Notes under the pieces: model-generated
What the model was told of the DNA's origin: nothing
What the model saw: the letters and a program-made list of their open reading frames with translations, nothing else
Database searches by the model: none
Part shown: positions 12,601 to 24,952 of the stretch, piece by piece
Numbering within the stretch: the stretch's first letter is position 1
Layout of the letters: each line of letters starts with the position of its first letter
Source: Typha latifolia
Lineage: Eukaryota > Streptophyta > Magnoliopsida > Poales > Typhaceae
DNA: 64,000 nucleotides
Direction of reading: 5' to 3'
Assembly (NCBI GenBank): GCA_019914945.1
Contig: CM034102.1
Coordinates: 2,965,501-3,029,500, forward strand
Translations under genes and position numbers: made by a program

Positions 12601-14160
12601 AGCACCAAAACCACCTGAGCATCGACGAAAAATATCAGAGGCCATTTTCGCCAAGTGGACAGATCCTGTAAGTAAATGTTTCCTATTCCAGTAGCAATGT
12701 CATCTGCATCATTTATTAAGGTTCTTTACAGATATCCTCTACTCTTAAGACATATTGTCCATTTTATTCAGTTCTGCCCAGGCAATTTTTGCTAGGCAAA
12801 TACGCAAGAACAAGAACATATTGAAGAGTCATTCATCTGTCTCTATTTTGTGTAGTATTTGTTACCCTTTCTAAAGATTCCTTAAATTTCCCATGGCCCA
12901 TCATCCATGTAGTAGCTATATGGCATTAATAGATTCACTGTTATTTTCACTCGTGTAACAGTGGGCGCTATATTGTTGTTTAAATAGAGTTGCATCTACA
13001 TACGGTTTTGTGTTGCTTTTATTTTATCTTATCACTACTTTTGACAAAAGCCTTCTTTAGTAATCCATAATTTCTTGAATACATTCAATTCTTATTAGGA
13101 ATATCGAGAACGAGTTTGCACTGCATTGAGTAAGTATTACAATACACCCGTCGGAAGCGAAAGAAGACAAGACAGAAAACCCGCCAATAGAACTCCAGCG
13201 AAGAGGGACTACATAAAGAAGAAACTTGTTGAGACAAAAAGAGTTACCAGCGAGACAAGGAATAATAAGAGAAAGAAAGGCACGACTCCGTCGTACAAAG
13301 ATCCAATGGCAAGTGTAAAGTTTGAGATGATAAAGAAGATTAGAGTACAAAGAGCAGAAGCGGAATCCAAAAAGAGAGATGCCACCAGGCGGGCTAGGTG
13401 AGTTATTCTATTTGCTGATAGTTCATATATATGGAGTTCAGAGAATATATATAACAGAACATATGTTTGGAAGCATAAATGGCCATGTTGTGTACATCTG
13501 CTGCACCTAACAAAAAGTTTTATTGTTGTGATAAGGTTACTTATTGCTGAAGCAGAGAAAGCTGCAAAGGCACTTGAGGTGGCTGCTTTGACAAGTCCTA
13601 TTGCACATGCATCACTTTTGGAAACAAGAAAGCTTATCGCTGAGGCTATGTGGTCCATCCAAGGCATTGAGAGTAGTCAGTCTATAATGCAAGAAGATGA
13701 TGATACATCTTTAAGTTTTGCCGGAAAGGATTGCCACATGCTGACAAGTGAAGTAACTCAAAATACCAAATATGAGACCGATGAGCCACCTATAAACGGC
13801 AGACATACCCTCTCATCGAACGACAATAACTACACAGGCTTTGATTTTGATAAATCTTCACAGCAAAGTTTGACAAATGGCGCAGAGATGTCAAGGATAC
13901 CTATACGTGCAGAAAATTCCACTGAATTGATGCATCACCATCTTCCACCTTTATTACAGCCTGAAAGCATGAGATCGAAGGATCCAACAGCAGCAGAAAT
14001 GCAAATGGGTCATTCTACAGTTAATGGGTCCACGACGCATATAATAGACGAAGGCGAAGAGGAAAATTCAGAAATTAGAAACGATGGGAGCTCCACATCT
14101 GCAACTAAGACAAAGAGGAAGTGGATCTGTGGAAAGCTGGTTGAAGTGGGAGAACACTGA
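9640..14160 (+). CDS. NUMOD3 (nuclease-associated modular domain 3) repeat protein
   Basis: Seven exons keep one frame: 9640-9703, 10431-10853, 10966-11018, 11668-11705, 12349-12667, 13099-13397 and 13536-14160. They predict 606 aa. The core has NUMOD3-type helix-turn-helix motifs: GNVPWNKGRKHS followed by ETLRRIRERT, then GHAQSEETRIKIAEGVREGW, and later KPPEHRRKISEAIFAKW. These small DNA-binding modules are best known from GIY-YIG and HNH homing endonucleases, but no nuclease domain is visible here. A basic coiled-coil-like stretch follows (residues about 330-440, many K/R/E), then an acidic Ser/Asn-rich tail ending KRKWICGKLVEVGEH. Similar uncharacterised proteins exist in other plants. The Cys/Arg-rich N-terminus could be an organelle transit peptide, but that is uncertain. 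The start is the weakest point: the frame is open back to 9427, with other ATGs at 9427 and 9511. Function is unknown. Confidence 0.85.
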
Positions 14161-14810
14161 CATAAAGACTACATTGTTGTGTAAACAAAAATTTTGATAT
14201 GCTAAAGTAGACCATCAAAGTGTTACATAGTTACTCCTCTAGTAAGTAGTAGGACACCAACGACAGGTGTTATTATGATTCCTCTAAACTTTGGAAGGCA
14301 TTTTATTCTGAAAGGGTAACAACTTTTACGACATTAAAATACTTCTATAATGATTTTCGAGTGATATTGTGTATTGTGACGTCATGCCATCGTCACGGTG
14401 ACGTCATCCTCCCATGAAATTTTTTTCTATGCGTTGATCGTCCGCATTCGTAGACTCAAATCAACGTCAAGATCTCTTTTTCCAGCCTCGTGGGACCCGG
14501 TGGTCTCTTCTCCAAGTCCACATAGAAAGTGCGGCCTCGTATTGTGATTAAATTCCGGGAGTCCTCGCGGAGCAGCATACCGCAATTCCCCTCCTCCCTC
14601 GCGCGCTATCTATAGCTGAGCTCATGCCGTTGCGTTCCTACGTTCCAATCCCTGCCAGGAAAAATTTCTAACCAACCCCCTAAAATATTTCGAAATCACA
14701 TTTTTAAGTCCTTCCAGGAACCGGGCACTAACTTCCCTCCTCCCCTATAAATATGCCCTCAATATCTCCAACCCGAGCACTCCGATCCCAAGGTTTTCGC
14801 TGGGGATTCC
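14161..14810. promoter_or_regulatory. 3' end of the NUMOD3 gene and promoter of the DOMON-b561 gene
   Basis: A TATA box (CTATAAATA) sits at 14745-14753, about 60 bp before the ATG at 14811. The ATG at 14753 overlaps this box, so it should lie upstream of transcription start and is not a likely start codon. A short palindromic motif, GTGACGTCA, recurs near 14379 and 14398 and resembles bZIP (TGACGTCA) binding sites. Confidence 0.6.
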
Positions 14811-16398
14811 ATGGCCTTGATGGGGTTCCGGCTACTTTTCCTCTTTCTCCTCTTCTCTCCAGCTGTCCATGGCGCCGCCGCCGGAGCTGGCGGATGCGCC
14901 GCCGAGACGTTCTCGAACCGCGTGTTCGCGGCGTGCAATGACCTGCCTCACCTCTCCTCCTCCCTCCACTGGACCTACGATCGCGCCTCTTCCTCCATCT
15001 CCCTCGCCTTCGTCGCGCCGCCTGCGGATCCGGCCGGTTGGGTGGCGTGGGCCATCAATCCCTCCGGCGAGGGCATGAAGGGAGCCCAGGCTCTGATCGC
15101 TTTCAAGCAGCCGAGCGGCGCAATGGGGGTGAAGACGTATAACATCTCCGCCGTAGAGTACGGCCCGATCGAGGAGTCGGCGATCGCGTTCGAGACGACT
15201 AATCGGGCGGCGGAGTACGCGAACGGGAAGATTAGGATGTTTGCGACAGTAAAATTGGGGAAGGGGATGGAGGTGGTGAACCAGGTGTGGCAGGTTGGGG
15301 CATCGGTCACCGGAGGGGTGCCGGATAAGCATGCGTTTGGGGTTGATAATCTTGCAGCAAAGGGAAGGCTGGATCTCGTCAAAGGGGTCAGTGCCGCGGA
15401 CGGAGATGGTGGATCCATGTTGAGGAAGAGGAACGTGAGTGTCTTTGAATCCGTTTCTTTTTCTTCGCCCTCCTTTTCTTCAATTTAATAGCATTTCTTA
15501 GATTATATTATTTTAGTATTATAATTCCGATAAGTTTGTTGAAGAGATTGACCAAATTCTTATTTGATTTTTCTTTCTTTTTTCCTTTTCTTTTCCTCGT
15601 GTGGAAATCACTTTCGTTTCTCTAAGAAACGAAAATTTTCTCGGTGATATTTCAAGATTCTCTCTCATTTTCCTCCATTTTATATTCTTCGTTTAGGTAC
15701 ATGGAGTTCTGAATGCTGTGAGTTGGGGAATTCTGCTTCCAATTGGAGCCATCTTTGCAAGATATCTCAAGACATTCAAGTCGGCAGATCCTGCATGGTT
15801 TTATCTACATGTCGCATGCCAATTGATAGGTTATGGTCTGGGAGTTGCTGGCTGGGCAACTGGTCTCAATCTTGGGAGCAAATCTAAAGGTATCACATAC
15901 ACGACTCACAGGGATATTGGAATCGCACTCTTCTCCATTGCCACCGTGCAGGTAAATAGTCCTCTAATTCTATCCTTATAGTCACATCTAACTTGCTAAA
16001 TATTGTTGGTTCGTACTTGTCTTCTATAATTTCTTCTAATTCATTATTAGTGATTATGGATTTTATTGACATACTGAACCTTGATCTTTTTTCCTCAGAT
16101 TTTTGCGTTGTTTCTGAGGCCTAACAAAGATCACAAGTATCGCTTCTACTGGAACATCTACCATCACCTGGTAGGATACACAGTCATCATCCTGGGCATT
16201 GTTAACATCTTCAAAGGAATGAACATCTTACAGGTTGATCACAAATGGAAGACTGCTTATATCATTGTGATCTGTATCTTGGGTGGCATTGCCTTGCTAT
16301 TGGAAGCCATTACCTGGATCATAGTTTGCAGGCAGAAGTCCGAAGAAAAGCCCTACAACACCTCTACAAATGGCTCCACGCTGCCATTTTCTGCCTGA
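14811..16398 (+). CDS. Cytochrome b561 and DOMON domain-containing protein
   Basis: Exons 14811-15434, 15697-15951 and 16099-16398 give 392 aa, typical for the family. Residues 1-22 form a signal peptide ([19 protein letters not shown]). A DOMON domain follows, with the CNDLPHL and GWVAWAINP blocks, a conserved Met in [10 protein letters not shown] and a His in PDKHAFG as plausible haem contacts. The second half is a b561 core of five membrane helices. Histidines in [28 protein letters not shown] and IYHHLVGY match the expected four haem-ligand positions on the cytochrome helices. Family members are ascorbate-reducible trans-plasma-membrane electron-transfer proteins, with the DOMON part in the apoplast. 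A short Ser/Thr-rich tail ends the protein. Both junctions are phase 0. The gene looks intact. The physiological substrate cannot be read from sequence. Confidence 0.95.
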
Positions 16399-19300
16399 GC
16401 TCACTTAAATCCCTGCCGTTCTTGTGATTATTCTTCCATAATTTGCAAGGAAATCAGTTGTTTTTTCCTCTTTCCGCCTATATTTATTCTAAGACCACTG
16501 CATACTGGTTGGTTATGGCAACTAAGTTGCAGTCGTCTATAGTTATTTGTATGATACGCTATAGGCCACACTGTATATTTGCTACGGCATTAAATCTCCG
16601 TCTATCTTTGATTTCAAATCTCCGAGCGAACGCATTATTGCAGTAAAGTTTGGCTTTGATGTGTACGATCTTGTTCATTATTGAGATTTATTTTTAACTT
16701 TAATGATTTCCTAAAGATTGTCAGGAACCCGAAGTGGCCAACTAAGAGTGATATGATACCTACGTCATTGGGTTAATCACTTGAGACAAAACCTAAAAAT
16801 ATAAATTAGAAGGCATGTCACTGAGATGGGGTTCCTCTCTAATGGAGGTTGCATTAACTATTATCACTCAAAACTCCACCAACTAGCTCAAAGTTAGAAC
16901 TACGTCCTTTTCATTTGATTACATGTGAACCCCATCATCTGGATTCGCATGCTCCACTAGCAAACATGGCCCCACTTTCTAGACCACTTTGCAACATTTT
17001 TTTTAAATAATAGATGTTGGCGTCACATATTGTTTCATGGTCGAGGGAGGAAGCACAGGCTTCCATGCAATCATGGCAGCAGTGGAGTGCTTTGTGGAAG
17101 TACAAGTGCATCTATGGAGTTGAAGAAATGGAAAGCAAGGAGAAAGAAAAAACTACTACTAGCAACATAAATAAGATTAGATAATTAGTAGTAAGTGGGT
17201 ATGTCACTAAGATGAAATCCATCATGGTCCACAGCTGCACAAAACTTCTCGTTTCAGATAAAATGACAAATAAATTATCACTAAATGTGACGATAAGTTT
17301 TCGTCCAGTGAAATCTCTTCTTTAGAGATGCCTAATTGTTGATGGAAGTCTAAAGGAACTTGGGCACCTTTTTCTTCCACTAATTTGAGAATAAAGAAAG
17401 GTTTTTTGCACACAAGATGTATAAAGACCATGACTTGAAGAAGAAATGTGAAGCGAACTAATTTTCTTTACTACTAGGATGATGGCTGTCACACCCATGA
17501 AGAGAACTCTTGAGGGCATTATATAGTTTAAACGATAAATGTCACTATCTATGTATTGTTGCAGTGAATACTGAAGCCCCACATCATCATCTCATCTGTT
17601 TGAGTGAAGGTTTAAGTCATCTGCAACTGCAAGTTGACAGTTGATCAACAACTAGTCATTAATAAGACTATTCAAGCTGTGGCAATTGGGACAAATTGTT
17701 CTTCAACTAACTAACAGCACTACTGTGAAATTGGAAAATACCTTCCAACGATTGTAGACTTCATATTTCCTATTATAAGATCTCTTTGGTGAACAGTTTA
17801 GTTGAGCACCAATTCCTGTCATAGGATTGAGACGTTTTGATGGTATTAGCTGAAAGTCATTGGTCATCCAAGGACTTTCAGCTTTCTAACTACCAATATT
17901 TCAGATCACATTCTCTCCTTTGCATCAGTTTGATAACTTAAAACCTAAACTTTTATATTGTTTCATCAGTTACATGCACTGCATCGCAATAATCAGATCA
18001 ACTCCTTTGCAAAATCTTAACCTTAACTGCATCTATATATGTCCCAACATCTTCCAGTAAGCATTTCACACTTCAAAATTTCTTTAATAAGCAATTCCTG
18101 ATAATTCAACCTGGTATTCCGCTCATTTTGGAGTTTGCAAGCAAATCAGACGATGGCCAGGTAGAAGATTCACATAAGGCATCTAGCTTGTATCTGACTA
18201 TCTATCCTCACATCATTTAGAGATTAGAGACCTATCCAACTTGGTGATGGCCCATGGGCTTCCCTAAGCTTTGGCTAAGTAAACTATTGTCCACTGAATG
18301 AAATAATCACCAATTCCAACTACCTGATTAGACCAAAAAATTCAGACATATCCTTCAAATTGTCTAACCTTTTCACTTCTTTCCAAATCAAACATGGTGA
18401 GATCCAAATCACCAAAACTGTTGTTTAATGAACTTCAATTCTCCACAAAATCTTATGTTTATTCTCTGGTGGTGTTTCGTCCATCGTGAAATTCCACCGT
18501 ACGACAAGTAAACAGAGTATTACAATGAGTCTTTCTCAATAACTAAGAATCTCACACTTCTATGGCATATCCAAATCCCAGACTGGGAAAATCCCCTTCA
18601 TAACATATCATAGACATGGATTCCAATTTCTACAAATAGTCCCCATGTGTGAGATGTTGCCAACTAGAACTAAGGCAAGTAGCTCCCATAAAATCCCTCC
18701 CTCCTAAGAACTAATGAGATTGCTGCTTCGTACTTTTCATATTTATGGGCCTCCTCAACAACAACAAACTTTCTCAACTCCTATACATTTGTGGTCAACC
18801 AATGATCACCACCTTGTGTACTCATCATTCCAGTCCTTTTTCTACTGCTCTGATTGACTTGAGGCTCATCTCACCTTACCTCTAAAGCATCAACTATTTT
18901 TGCTGCAAAAATCTATTTTGTTGGGCATTGTCAAAGCCCTCCCCTTCGATATTATCTCAAATACCACAACCTTCCATCTCAAGGACTGCTCCATTGCATT
19001 TAGCTACCTCAACCCTTGTTCCCTTTTTGACTGCTTAATAATAACCGCCTAAGAATTAAAGGACAATTCTCAAATCCACCGATGCTGCTTAAGCAGGGGT
19101 TACATTACAGATAACATTATTTATAAAAGAGGAGAAATATTCTTTAGTGAACCAAATTTTTTTGCAACATAGGCCTCTACAATAACTGTAACAGTCAAAC
19201 CTCTTGCAGGACTTACCATGTGTTAAAGATGTGTCAAACTAGTAACACAATCAAGAACTGCAGGCAATGAAACCTCTAGAAAATTGGGTGTATATTGATA

Positions 19301-19706
19301 TAATAAACCCCAAGGTAACAACAAGATCACCAACGCAAAAAGTAGAGCACAAAAATTAATCCAAGACGTAGCTTCATAAAACAGAAAAAAAAATCGAGAA
19401 ATATTGCAAACAGCAAATTCAATTCAAACTGTTAAAGCAGAACATTTTGACAATCCGTATAAACATAGGTGATCACAACATTGTTTGTTTACATGTCACA
19501 TATTCGTTTTGCTGACTATACGAAGAAAATTAGATGCATTAGCCATTAGCAAACACTAAACCTACTCTATGGCTTCCTGCTACATATACTGATAATTTCA
19601 CTCTAACAACTTAAGATCCAGTAAGAACCTAATAAAATGGAATCATAAACAGACACAAGACACTAAGCAACAACATTGTTAGCACAAGAGCACAAGTTTA
19701 GGAATT
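16399..19706. other. Large intergenic region without a recognisable gene
   Basis: About 3.3 kb of AT-rich sequence with many stops in all frames. Two short stretches resemble each other (GGCATGTCACTGAGATG near 16813 and GTATGTCACTAAGATG near 17199), which hints at remnants of one repeat family. No protein domain, RNA gene or clear LTR was recognised. The right end is the likely 3' UTR of the AT-hook gene. Confidence 0.4.
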
Positions 19707-20870
19707 TCACAACTGCACAGTCTTCCTTGGTCTGCCAGGACCTTTCTTCTTCTCCAACACTACCTTTGTTTCCCCATCCATAGGTGGTAGAGATGATTCA
19801 GGTTTCTTGGGAGGTCGACCACGCCTTTTTCCACTTGGACTCGCGACTTTGCCCTCCTTGTTCACATTGCGGGGCCGGCCCAGTTTCCTTTTCGCAGTAG
19901 GGGGAGCCGTGGAATTGGCTATCATCATGCTCTTTGAAGGGCGGCCTCGCTTCCTTTTCTCATTCAATGAATTTACATCAGCAGTAACCTTCGGAGGCCT
20001 CCCTGGCTGCGGACGCCACTTCCTCCCGATCACGGCCTCCACCTCGGGCTTCTTTGGAGGCCGACCAGGTTTTCGCTTCTCCAATTTAGCCTTTGGGGGT
20101 CTTCCCGGCTTCTTTCTTACCGCCCCACACACGAGCTCACTCAACGACGCCGCTGGGAACACAATCAACGCAGACAATGCAGTGGTCGCCTCAACCTTCG
20201 GAGGCCGACCACGTTTCCGCTTCGGCATGTCCGCCGCCGCCGTCACGGCCAATGCGGCCTTAGGCGGCCGACCAGGCCTCCTCTTTCCAACCACCAGTGA
20301 CGCCGAGTTCTTCGGCGGCCGGCCCCGAGGCTTCTTCATCGCCGGCTTCTCCAAATCGGGTTCGCTCTTAAGCCTCACCTTCACCCCACTGGGTACAATA
20401 AGCGGCACCAAACTCTTCGGCGGCCGGCCCCGGGCCCTCTTCTCGAGATTCTGCGACACGGGTCTCGTTTCCTCCGACTTCCTCGGACGGCCGCGGGGCC
20501 TCGGAGAGGGATCGGACGAGGTGGGTTTTGCCGAAGATTTGGAGATTTTGTAAGAATTCTTCACCTTATCGAGAACGCCCTTGCTTTTTAGTCGGCGGAT
20601 GTGGAGGGCGAGGAGAGCCGCGTGTTTCCGCGGGAGGTCGGAGTAGGTGGAGCCGATGAACTTGGAGATGGCTCGCCGACTCGAGCCACCTCTCTCCTTT
20701 AGCGACTCGATTGCAGTCAAAATCATCTAAACAAATCCAAGCAAATAAGCTCAACATATCCAAAGAAGAAGAAGAAGAAAAAGTACCAAAGCTGTTACCT
20801 CTTTGTAAGGTGGATGGTGGAGATGGCGGCTCGCGATGGCCGGAGAAGGGGAAGCGGCAGCGATAACCAT
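19707..20870 (-). CDS. Linker-histone (H15) domain protein with 12 AT-hooks (HMGA-like)
   Basis: Two exons in gene order, 20870-20799 and 20726-19707 (phase 0), give 363 aa. The N-terminal segment ASRHLHHPPYKE plus MILTAIESLKERGGSSRRAI, then KFIGSTYSDLP, ALLALHIRRLKSKG and VLDKVKNSYKIS, is a globular linker-histone H1/H5 winged-helix domain (residues about 15-85). The rest is a basic Pro-rich tail with 12 AT-hook cores, variants of P/R-R/K-x-GRP-x-K, spaced about 15-30 residues apart. AT-hooks bind the minor groove of AT-rich DNA. In plants this architecture is the HMGA/HON4 type of chromatin protein. The domain order is complete. Twelve hooks is high, since the commonly described plant HMGA proteins carry about four to six. 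On the opposite strand the repeats create a fortuitous 248-codon frame, which is not a gene. Confidence 0.92.
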
Positions 20871-23028
20871 TTTCTATCTTTTTTCTTTTCGAATACGAAG
20901 AGCAGAGAGAGTTGGTGTTAATAACAAGAGAGAGGAGGACGAGGAGGAGGAGGGAGTGACGAGTAACAGAGAATCCAACGGCTAGGATGGAGGGAGGTGA
21001 AGAGACATGGATTGGTGAGCTGGTAATTTGATTTGTTTCGAGGAGTAGTTTACATGTGGATATGTGGTCGTTAGGGAAAACAATTTAAAAAAAAAAAAAA
21101 AAAAAAGGAGAAGAAAAAGTAGAAAATTTATTGATCGATTCGATGTTAATCTTGCTTTAGTAGGAATCTGCCGTAGGTGCCACGTGGGAGGTACCTTGTT
21201 TAAACTATTATTCTTTTTTTTTTTTGAGACAGAAAGCTCCACCTCTGAGATGAGAGATGCCATTGCCCGTTGCTTGCATCTCAAACCATGTGACTTCTTC
21301 TGATGGCGCACGAGAGACCTGGTGTTATTGTACTTATTAGAGAATATGTATTGAGTCAAATGAAAGTTTCATAGTATATATGGAGTTTTTAACCCAAGTA
21401 GCCCTTTTCCAAATTTTATACCAAAAACAGTTTTTTAATTTTATTTCTTCAGTAAATCGATTGACTGGTTGAACGATTTCTCTAATTGTTCAAGACATCA
21501 AACTCGTCGGCGATTCATTTTTTATAACAATTAGGAGGAGGGCTTATTTGGTTAAAGACATCACATTGTGCATCATCCCGTTATCACCTTGCAGCACTAC
21601 TTAAGGAGAAGTCCTGATGCCAAGAAGAGAAGTTTTATAGCTATTTAGCTTGGGAAAATTTGAGATGAGAACAACCGCAATTTTATTTTTTGGAAACAAG
21701 TGAAACAAAAATCTTTATGTTAAGGGATCTTTGGCAAATAGGAAGATAACTATTCAGATTGTGAAGACTAACCCGGATTACATTGTTGTCATCTGAAATA
21801 AATTGCCTGATTTCTGATGGTTGGAGAACCAGAAAAAAAAAATTCTTGTGTCTAGGACCGAGATCTCTCACCTCGGTCAAGGTCCTCACTAAACTTATTT
21901 ATTTGAGCAAGGATACCTTTTATTGGGGCAAAATTCATTAATCTTTTGCTTTACTTTGCTAAAGTGCACTATAGTTTAATCAATAAATTTCCATCTACAA
22001 ATGAAAGAAGAGGTCAGGTAACACCAACACTGGCAACTTATTCATAATTCGACTTAGATCCTCGGATATTGAGCTCCCCCACAATCGCCGACCACCTTAA
22101 CGGAACGCAAGGATTGCACCCCCGAACTCCACAGATTGCATTACTGTGACAAGCAAGGTTGTCAAGAATGGAATCACAATTTGCCAGCAAAAATGGCGAG
22201 CGCTTACCAGCAAAATTGGCAAGCGTTTACCGAAGATTGCGGTTGCAACCAAGCTGTTCCCCTTGTGAAAAGAGGGATGTGATGTGATAGCTTTCCACCA
22301 CCAAATACTCATATCGCAGCTACTTTCTCCAAAAAGCCTCATAATGATGATGTTCACTCATAAAACATGAGCCATCTTTCGCAATCAATACTGCCACATC
22401 AAGTGAATACTAGCAAAGCAACTGCTTCCGGATCACGAACTGGCAAAACTGTCATATTCTCACTTTCCCAGTTATGCCCTAGAGAATATACATCAAATAT
22501 CAGCAACATAATACCCTGCGGGACCATTTTCAACCAACAAATCCACCACTTGCATCACGAGTCATTCTAACATTGCTGGACCAGGACCATCACTCTAGCA
22601 TATCCAAAAATTCAGAAAAGCGTACGCAATGGTGGATGGGTTTCACAACACATCATGGCCAACCAGTTGGCAACAATCGTAGAGATAGAAATCTGTTATG
22701 AACTAGTCAGGAAAAAGAAACATCTCAGTACAATCTCAAGATGATCAAGTCTTACACGCTCAGAAACATATGAGATAATAAAATAATGACCAACAATGGC
22801 AGAACTGAGATAAAGAGAATTTTCTTACCTCAAGTTATATAAGCTACCTATCTGGTTCATAAAAGAGAAGACCCTTAATTAAGGCACACTAACCACCTTA
22901 AGACATAGCTCTTCATCTTTGATAACAGGTAAGTTAGTTCATCCCGGTGTACCATTTCAAAGAACCCTGATAAAGAGAACTTCTTATTGGATGATGAAAT
23001 CTTGTATTATTTACACCGTGTACTCCCA
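20871..23028. other. Intergenic: AT-hook promoter side and SEC 3' flank
   Basis: It holds the upstream region of the AT-hook gene (AAGAGAGAGGAGGA-rich leader near 20920-20955) and, to the right, the probable 3' UTR of SEC. A run of about 19 A at 21085-21104 and a run of about 14 T near 21211-21225 flank 110 bp of unremarkable sequence. No gene was recognised. Small open frames at 21683-22570 have no recognisable similarity. Confidence 0.4.
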
Positions 23029-24920
23029 CTATGTGTCGCATGGGAACTCGGTATCATCTTCTGTCACTTTGAAGGGCTGAGGATGTCTACCAAAGCAGTA
23101 CAGATTCCACATCTTGAAGTATGCTCTCTCCAAATTCCGCACCTGCAATGTCATGCACGCTATCACCATAACACAAAATGATGCAGAGGCATTTCAATAA
23201 GGTGTGGCAACTCCAATATAGTTAATTTTCAATAATATTGGCACAAAATAAAGGAGAGAACAGTCGGAATTAAGCAGCAAGCTAACTTACCCATCTAGCG
23301 GTGTCAAATAACGGGCATGTCAATCGAGCTGCCTTGAGTTTATTGGTAAGTGCTTGGAGCTTTGAGGGATTCAAAGCCAACTCTACAGCCTTTTCCTCGT
23401 ATTCTTTCAAGCTAACAACAAGAAGAATGAGAGTGAGACAAGACATGATAACCAAATAGAATAGATGGAAGAGGAAGGCAGAAGATAAAATCACCTGTTA
23501 ACTATCATCTCCTCCCCTACTCCAGCAGCCAAACACAGTGAACCAGCCACTCTGGTGGCCATTTTTTCTAGGGGAAGTGTTATCATTGGCAAACCAGCCC
23601 ATAGTATATCTGTACCTGTGGTGTGGCCATTACATAGGGGCCTGTTCATTCAAACCAACCATAACAGCTAGGTTAAAACAATATGATAGGACTTCAAGCA
23701 TCCATGTAAAAGGTCTGCGAAGAAATAAGTATTACGTGTCAAGAAAAAGGTCTGCCAAGGCACTGCGTCTGATATGCTCATTCTTGATGGCAACATCTGT
23801 AAATATGATTTGTTCTGGTCTCACCCCTCGTGCCACAGCATCTGCATAGGACATGCTATCTAGTTAGTACAGCCAAACAACTAATGACTTGAATGAATGA
23901 GGAAGAAATAACCAGCTTCTCTCATCATCATTGTTGCAATTGATGTCTAGCAAACAAAGTTAAATTCATTACGGAATGGTAGCTTCTAGGACAGCTGTCA
24001 ACTTGCTCTTGCCATCCTCCATATATGTGTGTGTGTGTGTGTACGCACACATATATATGTGTACACAGTATGTGTACACATATATAAATACATGTATATG
24101 TGTATGCGTGTATGTATATATATATATATATTGGGGGAGAGAGGAGAGAAAAATAGACACTTACGAGCACGCAATCTCATCTCACCAGCTGCTGGGAATC
24201 TCAACAGCCAAAGTGCACTATTAGGAACGCGCTTGAGAATATTGCACCTGATGATAAGAATTAGATGAGCAATCTGAGATTTAAAACTAACTTGTAGATT
24301 TTTGCTTGATCAAGATGTACTGCACCAAAGTTACCATCAACTTGCATTTTGTGCATTCTACACTAGCTATAAACACCCATAGGTTATATTTCATCTGGCG
24401 TAAGAATCCTGTTCCTTTAAAATTCATTCTTGCACTTGAGGAGGACTCAGTCTAAGTGCATCTGTGAACATGCCTTGAAGGCTTGAAGCAGCCCTATCTT
24501 TTTCCTAATGCACATTCTTTCGGGTCTTTCTTATGTATAACAAGATCCACAAGATGAGCAGATACAATTAAGGTAGGATAAACTTGCTTTTCCTTCAAAC
24601 TAAATGGAATAGAATTAGTCAGATTGCATGCCAATGGTCAGAGAAACAGACCCACGAGTATAGATTATAAGTTCTTATTTACATAAGGTGGTTAAAAAAA
24701 TAAAACTTTGAGAATAAAAGGATAAGAGTCAATAAATTTACCAAGTATTGAATATGTCAGGGTCCATCTTGTAAAGCTGATTAAAGCAGGCAAATATAAA
24801 TTTATCATCAGGTAAACCATAATCTGCTCGCTTATGTGGACATACTGGATCAAGAACATCTCGGCTTTTCTGTAACAGGTAAATTGACACAAAAATAAGT
24901 ATTGCATAAACATACAGAGC

Positions 24921-24952
<32 letters not shown>

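Noticed and set aside
14753..14941. 62-codon frame starting at 14753 before the DOMON-b561 gene
   Set aside because: Its ATG overlaps the TATA box, so it is probably not transcribed. The signal-peptide frame from 14811 is correct.
16399..19706. Hidden retrotransposon pol in the 3.3-kb gene-free region
   Set aside because: I looked for protease, RT, RNase H and integrase motifs in the frames I translated and recognised none; only weak repeated words remain.
19807..20553. 248-codon open frame on the plus strand rich in FGGRP repeats
   Set aside because: It is the antisense image of the AT-hook repeats; the minus frame has a linker-histone domain and sensible splicing.
23928..24268. Several His/Tyr/Val-rich short ORFs on both strands
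   Set aside because: They are translations of the TG/TA microsatellite in a SEC intron.
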